From: Oxalobacteraceae bacterium OTU3CAMAD1
Lineage (GTDB): Bacteria; Pseudomonadota; Gammaproteobacteria; Burkholderiales; Burkholderiaceae_D
Direction of reading: 5' to 3'
DNA: 64,000 nucleotides
Assembly (NCBI GenBank): GCA_024123915.1
Contig: CP099650.1
Location: 1,798,001 to 1,862,000, forward strand
Positions 6,450 through 17,110 of this stretch are shown in pieces. The position numbers and the translations under genes were made by a program. A model generated the notes under the pieces. It was not told the DNA's origin. It was given only the letters and a program-made list of their open reading frames with translations, and did no database searches. Within the stretch, counting starts at the first letter, position 1. Every line of letters begins with the position of its first letter.

Positions 6450-9191
6450 ATGAGTAATTTCGCAAATAAGCGCAGCAAGACCGCTGCATTTCCATTAAAG
6501 CCGGTCGCAGCGGGGTGTGCTTTGTTTGTGGCGGCGTTCGCCAGCCCGGCATACGCGCAAACCACCGCCGATGCGCCGGCGGCGACCGAGGCGCCGATCG
6601 CGTCCGTCGTCGTGTCCGGTATCCGTCGCGGTATCGAGGGCGCCATCTCGGTCAAGAAGGATTCCAGTTCCATCGTTGAGGCCATCTCGGCCGAAGACAT
6701 CGGCAAACTGCCGGACGTTTCCATCGCCGAGTCGATCTCGCGCCTGCCAGGCCTGGCCGCCCAGCGCGTCGCCGGCCGTGCCCAGGTCATCAGCGTTCGC
6801 GGCCTGTCGCCCGACTTCTCGACCACCTTGTTGAACGGCCGCGAGCAGGTCAGCACCGGCGACAACCGCAGCGTCGAATTCGATCAATACCCGTCCGAGC
6901 TGATGAGCGGCGTGACCGTGTACAAAACGCCTGACGCCGGCCTCGTCGGCCAGGGCCTGTCCGGCACCATCGACATGCAAACCGTGCGTCCGCTGAACTT
7001 CTCCAACCGCACCGTGGCGTTCAACGCCCGTGGCGAAAAGAATTCGCTGGGCAAGATCGGCAACGCCAAGGACACCGGCAGCCGCTTCAGCGCCAGCTAC
7101 ATCGACCAGTTCGCCAACCGCACGATCGGTATCGCGCTCGGCTACGCGCGCCTGGAAACCCCGATCCTGTCCAATGAAACCGGCCTGTACGAGCCATGGA
7201 AACGCGACGCGCGCAACGGCCTGCCGGCCGGCACCTTCGCATCGAACGGCATCAAGGCCGTGGCCCGCAGCGGCGAGAACCAGCGCGACGGCGTGATGGG
7301 GGTACTGCAATACCGTCCTAATAAACAATGGACCAGTATCCTGGACGTGTACGCGTCGCGCTTCAAGGCCGAGGAAACCGCCAACCAGCTGGAAATCTCG
7401 CTGGAGCAGGGCGAGTCGAACTACAACCCGGTCCAGGTCAACAACGGCACCATCGCCGGCGGCACGCTCAACAACGTGCGCCCGCTGGTGCGCGGCATGT
7501 ACAACAAGCGTAAGGATGACATCCGCGCGCTGGGTTGGAGCAACGAATTCCGCAACAGCGACTTCACTATCTTCGCCGACCTGAACTACTCGAAAGCCAA
7601 GCGCAACGAAACCGGCCTGGAAAACAATCTGCAGTACAGCAATGGCGGCGCCTCGGCCCTGCTCGACAAGGTCAGCCTTGGCTACGGCAACGGCGGCTAC
7701 TCGCGCCTGACCACTGGCCTCGATTACAGCAACCCGGCCAACCTGTTCGTCGGCAACACCATCTACGGCTCCGGCTACGGCAAGGTGCCAAGCGTGGAAG
7801 ACGAGCTGAAGGGCGCCAAGCTGACCGCCAACGTGCGTGCCGGCGGCGATCTGGAAAAAGTGTTCTCCAGCTTCGACTTCGGTGTCAACTACGCCGACCG
7901 CAGCAAGAGCAAGCGACAGGCGGAAGGCGCCATCAACCTGGTCGGCGCGCCGATCGCGGTGCCGGGCAGCCTGCAATATGGCAATGTGGACCTCGGCTTC
8001 GCCGGCGCCGGTTCGATTCCGACCTGGAACGTGCCGGGCATGGTTAGCCAGTTCATGTCGTTCCAGCCGAGCGAAGACCTGACCTACCTGATCCCGAAAG
8101 CATGGACGGTCAACGAGAAAGTCGTGACCAGCTTCGCCAAGGCCAACATCGAGACGGAATTGAGCCCGACGGTGAGCCTGCGCGGTAACGTTGGCGTGCA
8201 GATGCAGAACACCACGCAGTCGTCCGACTCGCGTTACGTCGACAACAGCGCCCCGGCCGGCAGCCAGATCAAGCCTGTGCATGACGGCAAGAGCTACACC
8301 GACTTCCTGCCGAGCCTGAACCTGGCGTTCGGTTTCGAACACGACCAGACCGTGCGTTTCGGCCTGGCCAAGCAACTGGCGCGCCCGCGGGTGGACCAGC
8401 TGCGTTCGGCGCTGGAAATCAACGTCGACACCGCCAAGCGCGAGCCTAGCGCCAGCGGCGGCAACGCCCGACTGGACCCATGGCGCGCCAAGGCGGTCGA
8501 CATTTCGTACGAGAAGTATTTCGCCAAGAAGGCGTATGTCGCCGCCGCCGCGTTCTTCAAGAAGCTGGATACCTACATCTTCACGCAGACCAAGGAATAC
8601 GATTTCTCCAACTACTTCCCGGCAGGTTTCGTGACGGCGGATGGTCTGCCGCTGGCCCGCCGCACCGGTAACTACACCGCCGCCTACAATGGCAACGGTG
8701 GCATCCTGAAGGGTGTTGAGTTGTCCGGTTCGATGCCGCTGAACATGCTGACCCCGGTGCTCGACGGCTTCGGTGTGAGCGCCAGCGCCACCTACACCGA
8801 TAGCAAGATCGCCATTGAAGATCCAAGCGGCAGCATTGGTTCGAATATCCCGCTGCCGGGCCTGTCGAAGCGCACCACCAACCTGACCGCTTACTACGAG
8901 AAGAATGGTTTCGAAACCCGCATCAGCCAGCGTCGTCGTTCCGATTTCGTCGGCGAGATCGGCAATTTCTCGAACGACCGCGCGCTGCGCTACGTCGTCG
9001 GTGAGAACGTCGTCGACTTCCAGATCGGCTACACGTTCAACAGCGGCGCCATGAAGGGTGTTGGCTTGGTTCTGCAGGTCAACAACCTGCGCAACGCCGC
9101 GTATGAAACGTATAACGGCGATCGCGCCCAGCAGCTGGAATACGCGAAGTATGGCCGCACCGTGATCGCAGGCATGAACTACAAGTTCTAA
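6450..9191 (+). CDS. TonB-dependent outer-membrane receptor, probably for maltodextrins
   Basis: The product has 913 residues. The N-terminal signal sequence ends at AYAQ (about residue 37). A TonB-box-like VVVSGIRR and a plug domain (KDSSSIVEAISAEDIGKLPD, RLPGLAAQRV, VISVRGLSPDFSTTLLNGR) follow. The remaining 700 residues have the alternating aromatic/polar pattern of a 22-strand beta-barrel and end in Phe (GMNYKF), the usual signal for outer-membrane insertion. It belongs to the TonB-Xanth-Caul type of carbohydrate receptor. Its divergent partner is a secreted glycosidase, and GH31, amylase and pullulanase genes are nearby, so uptake of starch-derived oligosaccharides is the likely role. 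A strong terminator follows the gene. Confidence 0.85.
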   Translation: MSNFANKRSKTAAFPLKPVAAGCALFVAAFASPAYAQTTADAPAATEAPIASVVVSGIRRGIEGAISVKKDSSSIVEAISAEDIGKLPDVSIAESISRLPGLAAQRVAGRAQVISVRGLSPDFSTTLLNGREQVSTGDNRSVEFDQYPSELMSGVTVYKTPDAGLVGQGLSGTIDMQTVRPLNFSNRTVAFNARGEKNSLGKIGNAKDTGSRFSASYIDQFANRTIGIALGYARLETPILSNETGLYEPWKRDARNGLPAGTFASNGIKAVARSGENQRDGVMGVLQYRPNKQWTSILDVYASRFKAEETANQLEISLEQGESNYNPVQVNNGTIAGGTLNNVRPLVRGMYNKRKDDIRALGWSNEFRNSDFTIFADLNYSKAKRNETGLENNLQYSNGGASALLDKVSLGYGNGGYSRLTTGLDYSNPANLFVGNTIYGSGYGKVPSVEDELKGAKLTANVRAGGDLEKVFSSFDFGVNYADRSKSKRQAEGAINLVGAPIAVPGSLQYGNVDLGFAGAGSIPTWNVPGMVSQFMSFQPSEDLTYLIPKAWTVNEKVVTSFAKANIETELSPTVSLRGNVGVQMQNTTQSSDSRYVDNSAPAGSQIKPVHDGKSYTDFLPSLNLAFGFEHDQTVRFGLAKQLARPRVDQLRSALEINVDTAKREPSASGGNARLDPWRAKAVDISYEKYFAKKAYVAAAAFFKKLDTYIFTQTKEYDFSNYFPAGFVTADGLPLARRTGNYTAAYNGNGGILKGVELSGSMPLNMLTPVLDGFGVSASATYTDSKIAIEDPSGSIGSNIPLPGLSKRTTNLTAYYEKNGFETRISQRRRSDFVGEIGNFSNDRALRYVVGENVVDFQIGYTFNSGAMKGVGLVLQVNNLRNAAYETYNGDRAQQLEYAKYGRTVIAGMNYKF

Positions 9192-9213
9192 ACCGGTTGT
9201 ATCTGAGCTCTTC

Positions 9214-9248
9214 AACCCTCGCCAGCGCAAGCCGGCGAGGGTTTTTTT
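9214..9248 (+). terminator. Rho-independent terminator of the TonB receptor gene
   Basis: AACCCTCGCC (9214-9223) pairs with GGCGAGGGTT (9234-9243), ten base pairs with a 10-nt loop, followed by seven T residues. It lies 23 bases after the receptor stop codon. Confidence 0.9.
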
Positions 9249-9295
9249 ATGGCGGGGACCGGGACTGGGAACGGGAATATGGATGACTTCTAAAC

Positions 9296-9387
9296 CACGT
9301 AGGGCGGATTAGCCGAAGGCGTAATCCGCCATCTGTGAGCCGCTGGCGGCGCATGGCGGATTACGCTGCGCTAATCCGCCCTACGTG
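9296..9387. repeat. REP/BIME-like palindromic repeat, family A, copy 1 (full)
   Basis: Two arms in inverted orientation, CACGTAGGGCGGATTAG... and ...CTAATCCGCCCTACGTG, enclose a GC-rich centre. Each arm is itself a smaller palindrome (GGCGGATTA ... TAATCCGCC). Related copies occur at 18844, 23527, 26006, 39970, 52586 and 52727, always between genes. Short frames translating to MADYAALIRPT-like peptides come from this repeat and are not genes. Confidence 0.9.
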
Positions 9388-9448
9388 TCTCCGAGGTTTT
9401 TCACGTTTCCGTGTACCCGGTTTTAGAGATATAACGCGTACTTGGCTT

Positions 9449-11278
9449 TTACTGCTTTTGGGCGGCGGCGAATGCCGCGTTCTGCTGGTCCAGCCACGTC
9501 TTCAGCGGCGCGAAGTACTCCAGCAGCGCGCCGCCGTCGATCTTGTCTTCGCCCGATATCGCCTTCAGCGCTTCCGGCCATGGCTTGCTGGCGCCCATCG
9601 CCAGCATCTGCTGCAGCTTGGCGCCGGCCTTGGCGTTGTCGTACACCGAGCAGCGGTTCAGCGGACCGGTATAACCGGCCTCGCGGCACAACGCGCGGTG
9701 GAACTGGAACTGCAGCATGTGCGCCAGGAAGTAGCGCGCATACGGCACGTCGGCCGCCACGTGGTACTTGGCGCCGGCGTCGAATCCACCCGGCGCGATC
9801 GCCGCCGGACGCTTCACGCCCATGTACTGCTCGCGCAGCTGCCACCAGGTTTTATCGAAGTCCTCCGGCTTGGTCTTGCCGGCATAAACGTCCCAACGCC
9901 ATTTGTCCACCGAATAGGCGAACGGCAGGAACGCGACCTTGGCCAGCGCGCGGTTCAACAGGTCGCCGATGTCGGCGTCCGCTGGCGGCGCCTGGTCCAT
10001 CAGGCTGACCTTCTTCAGGTAATCGGGCGTGATCGACAGCGCGACGGTGTCGCCGATGGCTTCATGGAAGCCGTCGTTGGCGCCATTGCGGAACATGAAG
10101 GGCTGCTTGTTATACGCCAGGAAGTAGTACACGTGACCCAGCTCGTGGTGGATAACGGTGAAGTCCTCGGCCGTCGGCGTGATGCACATCTTGATGCGCA
10201 CATCGTCCTTTTCGTTCAACGGCCAGGCGGAGGCGTGGCAGACGACGTCGCGGTCGCGCGGCTTGGTCAGCAGCGAACGTTCCCAGAACGTGGCCGGCAG
10301 CTTCTGCATGCCCAGCGACGTGTAGAAACGCTCGGCGTACTGCGTCATCTGCTTGGCGTCGGTCTTGCGCGCTTCCAGCACCTTGGTCAGGTCGTAGCCG
10401 CTGGCGCCGGTTTTCGGTTTGAGGATCGGGTATAGATTGTCCCAGCTCTGGCTCCACATATTGCCGAACAGGTGGGACGGGATGGGACCGGTCAGCGGCA
10501 CCACGTCCGGGCCGTAGGTTTCGCGCAGCTTGTAGCGGGTGTAGGTGTGCAGCGACTCGTACAGCGGTTTGACCTGCTGCCACAGGCGCTCCATCTCGGC
10601 GGCGAAGGCTTCCGGCGGCATGTCGTACTGCGCGCGCCACATGGCGCCCGTGTCGGCAAAGCCCATCTGCTTGGCGCCCTTGTTCGACAGCGCGATGTAT
10701 TCAGTGTACTTGTCCTTGTACGACGGCGATTGCGCGTGCCAGCCCAGCCACATCTCTTTGAGCTTGGGCTCATCGCGGCTGTTGGCCAGTACCTTTTCCA
10801 TCTCGCCCAGCGCCATGCAGGCGTCGCCGGTGCCGTCGTCCTTCTTGACGCAGTATTTGGCTTTGCCGTAGGCGCCGTTCAGTGCCGCCTGCAATTGGGC
10901 GTATTGTTCGCGTTCCTTCGGATCGGCGAAGACCAGCGTTTGCTGCAGCAGCATCAGCTTGCGCGCCGATTCCGCCGGCAGTTTCAGGCCGTTGAAACGG
11001 CGCGCGCCGATCGCCGCCTCGCCGGACGCCGTCAAATAGCGTTCGGCGAAGTAGGAGGTGATCGCTTCCGTGTCGTCGGTGATGAAGTTGGAACCGACCC
11101 AGGCGCCGCGCGCCTGTTCGTTGTTCAGTTTATTGAGGCGTTCTTCCGTGTCGGCCAAAAAGCGTTCCGCTTCGGCGACGGTCGGTTTTTTTGCGGGGGC
11201 GGCCAGCGCGGTAACGCTGACGGCTGTCATGGCGGAAGCCGCCAGCAGCGTGCTGATAATTTTTGGTGTCAAGTGCAT
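9449..11278 (-). CDS. M2-family zinc metallopeptidase (peptidyl-dipeptidase A / ACE-like), exported
   Basis: I take the start at 11278 because the protein then begins with a good signal peptide (KIISTLLAASAMTAVSVTALAA), giving 609 residues; the frame is open further upstream without such a signal. The zinc site HHELGH (about 377-382) and the downstream HEAIGD supplying the third ligand Glu are intact. GPIPSHLFGNMWSQSW and the C-terminal substrate-binding region match bacterial homologues of angiotensin-converting enzyme, which release dipeptides from peptide C-termini. It is probably periplasmic. It ends 64 bases from the GH31 gene stream and is read in the same direction, so co-transcription is possible but the function differs. 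Confidence 0.9.
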   Translation of the reverse strand: MHLTPKIISTLLAASAMTAVSVTALAAPAKKPTVAEAERFLADTEERLNKLNNEQARGAWVGSNFITDDTEAITSYFAERYLTASGEAAIGARRFNGLKLPAESARKLMLLQQTLVFADPKEREQYAQLQAALNGAYGKAKYCVKKDDGTGDACMALGEMEKVLANSRDEPKLKEMWLGWHAQSPSYKDKYTEYIALSNKGAKQMGFADTGAMWRAQYDMPPEAFAAEMERLWQQVKPLYESLHTYTRYKLRETYGPDVVPLTGPIPSHLFGNMWSQSWDNLYPILKPKTGASGYDLTKVLEARKTDAKQMTQYAERFYTSLGMQKLPATFWERSLLTKPRDRDVVCHASAWPLNEKDDVRIKMCITPTAEDFTVIHHELGHVYYFLAYNKQPFMFRNGANDGFHEAIGDTVALSITPDYLKKVSLMDQAPPADADIGDLLNRALAKVAFLPFAYSVDKWRWDVYAGKTKPEDFDKTWWQLREQYMGVKRPAAIAPGGFDAGAKYHVAADVPYARYFLAHMLQFQFHRALCREAGYTGPLNRCSVYDNAKAGAKLQQMLAMGASKPWPEALKAISGEDKIDGGALLEYFAPLKTWLDQQNAAFAAAQKQ

Positions 11279-11342
11279 CTCCCTGGGTAGTCTTGTCGGC
11301 CATCGAACCGGCTTTGATTCGATGGCAAACAATCATACACGC

Positions 11343-13805
11343 TTACAGGGCGATGGAGACGGTCCTCGAAGGCATGGCGTTGGGTGGCAGCACCAGTGTC
11401 AGCAGCTTGCTGCCGGCATCCCAGGCGAACGTCGTCACCTTGCCGTCGACACGCACCGACGCCGGCTTGGCGCCGACGTTATGCACCGTCAGATCGACGC
11501 TGCGTTCCGGCCGGCGGTAGTTGTCGCCGATGGCCGAGTCGATGCTGATCGACAGGCCGCGTCGAGCCACCTTGCTGGTGAAGGTCACCAGCTCGTACTT
11601 GCCATGCTCGAACGCCTGCGCGGTCAGGCCGTCGTCGTCATACAGTTTGCCGGTGGCGGTTTTCACCGAGGCGTCGTGGTAGTAGTGCAGCTCGATGTTC
11701 TTGGTGGTGTAGTCGCGCGTCGTCTGCACCACGCGCGTCATCGGGATGAAGGCGCCGGCGCGCACGTACACCGGCACGTGGTCCGGGCTCAGTTTCACCG
11801 ACCGGGTGGCGCCGCCGGCCTGCCGCTCGCCGGTATAGAAATCGAACCACGCGGCGGTTGCGGGGAAGTAGACATCGGCCTTGGTGGCGCCGGCCTTCAT
11901 CACCGGCGTGACCAGGAAGTCCTTGCCCCACAGGTAGGTCGACGACATCGCCCGCACCTTGGCGTTGCCCGGTTCCTCGTAGACCATGGGGCGCATCAGC
12001 GGCAGCCCTTTCTGGTTGTTGTCGAAGGCGAGCGTGTAGTTATAAGGCAGCAGGCGATAACGCATGCGGATGGCGTCGCGCGCCAGCGCCTTGGTTTTGT
12101 CGTCGCGGAAGATCGGCTCCGACGGCACTTCCTCCTGCGCGTGCGGACGGAACACCGGCTGGAACACGCCGTACTGCAGCCAGCGCGCATACAGTTCGTT
12201 GTCCAGCACCGGGTTGGCGAAGCCGCCCAGGTCCGAGTGCATATAGCCTGCGCCCTGCATCCCCATTTGCAGCGAGATCTCCGGCTGCGATTGCAGTCCG
12301 GCCCAGCTGCGATCGACGTCGCCGGACCACGGGATGATGCCGTAGCGCTGCGTGCCCGAATACCCGGCGCGCATCAGGATGAACGGGCGCTCCGTGGGGA
12401 AGTCCTTCTCGTAGCCCTCGGCCACCAGCTTGGCCCACTGGTGGCCGTAGATGTTGTGGACCTCGTCGGCGCTGCCGGTGGCGTGGCGCATCTCGGTCGG
12501 ATGCAGTTCCGGCTCGCCCAGGTCGCCCCAGACGCCGGTCACGCCCTGCAGGCGCAGGTCCCTGTAGATATTCCACAGCCAGTCCTTGCCGGGCTGGCCG
12601 AAGATGTCGATCAGGCCCGTATGGCCGAAGAAGAAATCGTAGGCCAGCGGCTTTCCGCTGGCGTCGGTGCCGAGGATCTTCTTGTCGACCGCTTCCTTCC
12701 AGCGGCTGGACGTGTCGACGATGAACGGTTCGCTGATGACCACCGTCTGCACGCCTTTTTGCTTGAAGTCCGAGATCATGCCGATCGGGTTGGGGAAGTT
12801 GTCCGCGTCCCAGGCCAGGTTGCCCATCGTGCCCTTGACGTCTTTGCCGAACCAGTACAGATCGAAGACGATGGCGTCGAGCGGGATGTCGTCGGCGATG
12901 AATTTATCGACCACCGCGCGCGCTTCCGTTTCGCTGTGGTAGCCGAAGCGCATGGCGAAGTTACCGAAGGCCCAGCGCGGCGGTATCGGCTGCTTGCCGG
13001 TCAGGTAGGTGTAGTTGTCGACCACGTCCTCCCATTTGTCGCCGGCGACGATTTGATAGGTCTTGCGGCCGCCGATGGTTTCCCAGCGCAGGCTGTTGTC
13101 CTTCTTGCTGTCGAAATCGAGGTAACCGGTGCGGGTGTTGTCGAAGTGGAGCGCATAGAGTTTCGACGACAGCGCGATCGGCATGCCGTAGTTAAGCTGC
13201 TTCGATGTCGCGCCGTAGCCGTAGTCCGCCTTGTTATACAGCGTGAAGCGGTTGCCGCGCCGGTTCATGCCGACCGCGCGCGCGCCGGCGCCGTACAAGG
13301 CTTCGTCCTTATCGAGCGCGAATTCGATCGCCTCTAACACGCGCGGCTCGCCCTTGTTGATATCCTTGCTGCCGGTCGCGACATCGTCGGTGACCTTCAT
13401 GTAGCCCTTCTTTTCTGCGACCAGTTGCTTGCCCTTGTACGCGTAAGAGATCTGGAAGGGCGACTTGGTGACCGTGACCACCAGGCCGGGTGTCGCGTAT
13501 TCGATCTTGTTGCCCTTGTCCGAGAACGAGGTGGTCACCGCCGCCGGCGCCAGCACCACCGCGTGCGAATCCGGATCGGCCGTTTCGCCCTCGGGGATGA
13601 AGGTGGTTTCGATGATGCTGCGGGTGTAGGGCTTGATCAGGTACACGCCGTCACTGGCGCGCACTTCCATAAAGCCGCCATGGAGTTTGGCGCTGGCGAA
13701 AATGCGGCCGGCGTTTTGCGCCAGCGCGGACGGGACGTGGGCGGCAAACAGGGTGAACAGGGCTAATGGCAAAACGGCAAGTTTTACGATGGGATTGCTT
13801 CGCAT
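11343..13805 (-). CDS. GH31 alpha-glucosidase / alpha-glucosyltransferase, exported
   Basis: The product has 820 residues with a signal peptide ending SALAQ (about 30). An N-terminal beta-sandwich precedes the GH31 barrel: DAIVFDLYWFG, then the nucleophile Asp in GVWGDLGEPE and the acid/base Asp in WSGDVDRSW, followed by the FANPVLD and RYRLLPY segments and two C-terminal beta domains. Residues around WGDLGEPE resemble periplasmic 4-alpha-glucosyltransferases such as Cellvibrio Agd31B, from memory of that family. Hydrolysis or transglycosylation of maltooligosaccharides after outer-membrane import is the probable role. It is divergent from a sugar MFS transporter gene, with an inverted repeat between them. 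Confidence 0.9.
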   Translation of the reverse strand: MRSNPIVKLAVLPLALFTLFAAHVPSALAQNAGRIFASAKLHGGFMEVRASDGVYLIKPYTRSIIETTFIPEGETADPDSHAVVLAPAAVTTSFSDKGNKIEYATPGLVVTVTKSPFQISYAYKGKQLVAEKKGYMKVTDDVATGSKDINKGEPRVLEAIEFALDKDEALYGAGARAVGMNRRGNRFTLYNKADYGYGATSKQLNYGMPIALSSKLYALHFDNTRTGYLDFDSKKDNSLRWETIGGRKTYQIVAGDKWEDVVDNYTYLTGKQPIPPRWAFGNFAMRFGYHSETEARAVVDKFIADDIPLDAIVFDLYWFGKDVKGTMGNLAWDADNFPNPIGMISDFKQKGVQTVVISEPFIVDTSSRWKEAVDKKILGTDASGKPLAYDFFFGHTGLIDIFGQPGKDWLWNIYRDLRLQGVTGVWGDLGEPELHPTEMRHATGSADEVHNIYGHQWAKLVAEGYEKDFPTERPFILMRAGYSGTQRYGIIPWSGDVDRSWAGLQSQPEISLQMGMQGAGYMHSDLGGFANPVLDNELYARWLQYGVFQPVFRPHAQEEVPSEPIFRDDKTKALARDAIRMRYRLLPYNYTLAFDNNQKGLPLMRPMVYEEPGNAKVRAMSSTYLWGKDFLVTPVMKAGATKADVYFPATAAWFDFYTGERQAGGATRSVKLSPDHVPVYVRAGAFIPMTRVVQTTRDYTTKNIELHYYHDASVKTATGKLYDDDGLTAQAFEHGKYELVTFTSKVARRGLSISIDSAIGDNYRRPERSVDLTVHNVGAKPASVRVDGKVTTFAWDAGSKLLTLVLPPNAMPSRTVSIAL

Positions 13806-13871
13806 GTCGGGTAAGAGTCTCGTGATGTGTAGTGTTCTGTTGTTTGGCTACATTTGACTATAAAATTCGGT

Positions 13872-13905
13872 CCAAGGTACGCCGTTTAGCGTTATTTTAC
13901 CTTGG
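13872..13905. promoter_or_regulatory. Inverted repeat in the GH31/MFS divergent promoter
   Basis: CCAAGGTA (13872-13879) and TACCTTGG (13898-13905) are perfect 8-bp inverted arms with an 18-bp spacer, near two DNA turns between arm centres. The site sits between divergent sugar genes and is a candidate operator. A weaker TGTAG...CTACA pair (13828-13852) flanks it on the GH31 side. Confidence 0.45.
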
Positions 13906-13976
13906 TATCCTTTCAATTGACACACATGGGGTGTCGTGTTATTTTGCTACAAATTTCAATAATCGGGACGCGTCGC

Positions 13977-15302
13977 ATGAAATCTTCCAGCAGCAAGCCC
14001 ATACTGTCGTTCTGGCAGCTATGGAATATGAGCTTTGGCTTTTTCGGTATCCAGTTCGGCTTCGCGCTGCAGAATGCTAACACCAGCCGGATTTTCTCCA
14101 CGCTCGGCGCCAATCCCGACGATTTGTCCCTGTATTGGCTGGCGGCGCCGGTCACCGGCCTGCTGGTGCAGCCGATTATCGGCTACCTGAGCGACAACAC
14201 CTGGCACCCCCAGTGGGGCCGCCGCCGTCCGTTCTTCTTCGTCGGCGCCGTGCTGGCGTCCCTGGCGCTGTTCCTGATGCCGAATTCCTCTGCGCTGTGG
14301 ATGGCGGTGATCGTGCTGTGGATGCTCGACGCCGCGATCAACGTGTCGATGGAACCGTTCCGCGCTTTCGTGGGCGACAAGCTCGGACCGTCGCAGCAGA
14401 CCGCCGGCTTCGCGATGCAAACCTTCTTCATCGGCTGGGGCGCGGTGATCGCGTCGCTGCTGCCGACCATCTTCGCCGACTATCTGGGCGTGAGCAATGT
14501 GCCGGTCAACGGCGCCATCCCGGACACCGTGCGCTATTCGTTCTACGCGGGCGGCGCGATCTATATGACCGCCGTGATGTGGACCGTGCTGACCGCGAAG
14601 GAAGAACCGCCGAGCGACCTGGAAGCGTTCCGCGCCGAGCAGCAGCGCACGCGGGGCTTGGGCCGCGCGCTGACGGAGATCTTCAGCGGCTTTGGCAAAA
14701 TGCCGAAGACGATGGTGCAGCTGGCGGCAGTGCAGTTCTTCACCTGGATCGGCCTGTTCGCGATGTGGATCTACACCACCAACGCCATCGGCGAAAACGT
14801 CTACGGCACCACCGATGCGCAATCGGCCGCCTTCCAGCAGGCCGGCAACCACGTCGGCGTGATGTTCGCCGTCTACAGCGGCGTGTCCGCGCTGGCCGCG
14901 TTCATCCTGCCGGTCTTCGCGCGCCACACCAGCCGCAAGTTCGTGCACATGACCTGCCTGGCCATCGGCGGCGCGAGCCTGATCAGCCTTTTCGCGATCC
15001 GCGATCCGAACATGGCCTTCGTGCCGATGATCGGCGTGGGCATCGCGTGGGCCAGCATCCTGACCATGCCGTACGCGATCCTGGCCGGCGCGCTGCCCGC
15101 AAACCGCATGGGCTACTACATGGGAGTGTTCAATTTCTTCATCGTGATTCCGCAGATCGTCAGCGGCCTGCTGCTCGGCTTTATGACCAAGAACGTGTTC
15201 GACGGCCACGCCGTCAAGACCCTGATGCTGGGCGGCGTGTGCATGCTGGTGGCGGCGATTCTGACCCTGTCCGTCCAGGATAACGCGGACCCGGAGGGTT
15301 GA
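13977..15302 (+). CDS. MFS sugar transporter (SLC45/maltose-type)
   Basis: From the ATG at 13977 the protein has 441 residues; the frame extends upstream, but the MKSSSSKPILSFWQLWNMSFGFFGIQFGFALQ start is typical of this family. About 12 membrane segments are visible. Motifs PIIGYLSDNTWHPQWGRRRP (the MFS loop between helices 2 and 3) and DAAINVSMEPFRAFVGDKL mark it as related to the SLC45-like glycoside:cation symporters that import maltose or sucrose in proteobacteria. It is the inner-membrane step matching the TonB receptor and GH31 enzyme around it. Phosphoglucomutase follows 158 bases downstream. Confidence 0.85.
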   Translation: MKSSSSKPILSFWQLWNMSFGFFGIQFGFALQNANTSRIFSTLGANPDDLSLYWLAAPVTGLLVQPIIGYLSDNTWHPQWGRRRPFFFVGAVLASLALFLMPNSSALWMAVIVLWMLDAAINVSMEPFRAFVGDKLGPSQQTAGFAMQTFFIGWGAVIASLLPTIFADYLGVSNVPVNGAIPDTVRYSFYAGGAIYMTAVMWTVLTAKEEPPSDLEAFRAEQQRTRGLGRALTEIFSGFGKMPKTMVQLAAVQFFTWIGLFAMWIYTTNAIGENVYGTTDAQSAAFQQAGNHVGVMFAVYSGVSALAAFILPVFARHTSRKFVHMTCLAIGGASLISLFAIRDPNMAFVPMIGVGIAWASILTMPYAILAGALPANRMGYYMGVFNFFIVIPQIVSGLLLGFMTKNVFDGHAVKTLMLGGVCMLVAAILTLSVQDNADPEG

Positions 15303-15339
15303 TGCTGTAATATTGTTCGTGAGACAAGTATGTTGTGCG

Positions 15340-17092
<1,753 letters not shown>

Positions 17093-17110
17093 CACTATAA
17101 GGACGACAGC

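Noticed and set aside
13902..13976. Earlier start for the MFS gene
   Set aside because: The extra 25 residues have no similarity to the family and overlap the inverted repeat; the ATG at 13977 begins the conserved protein.
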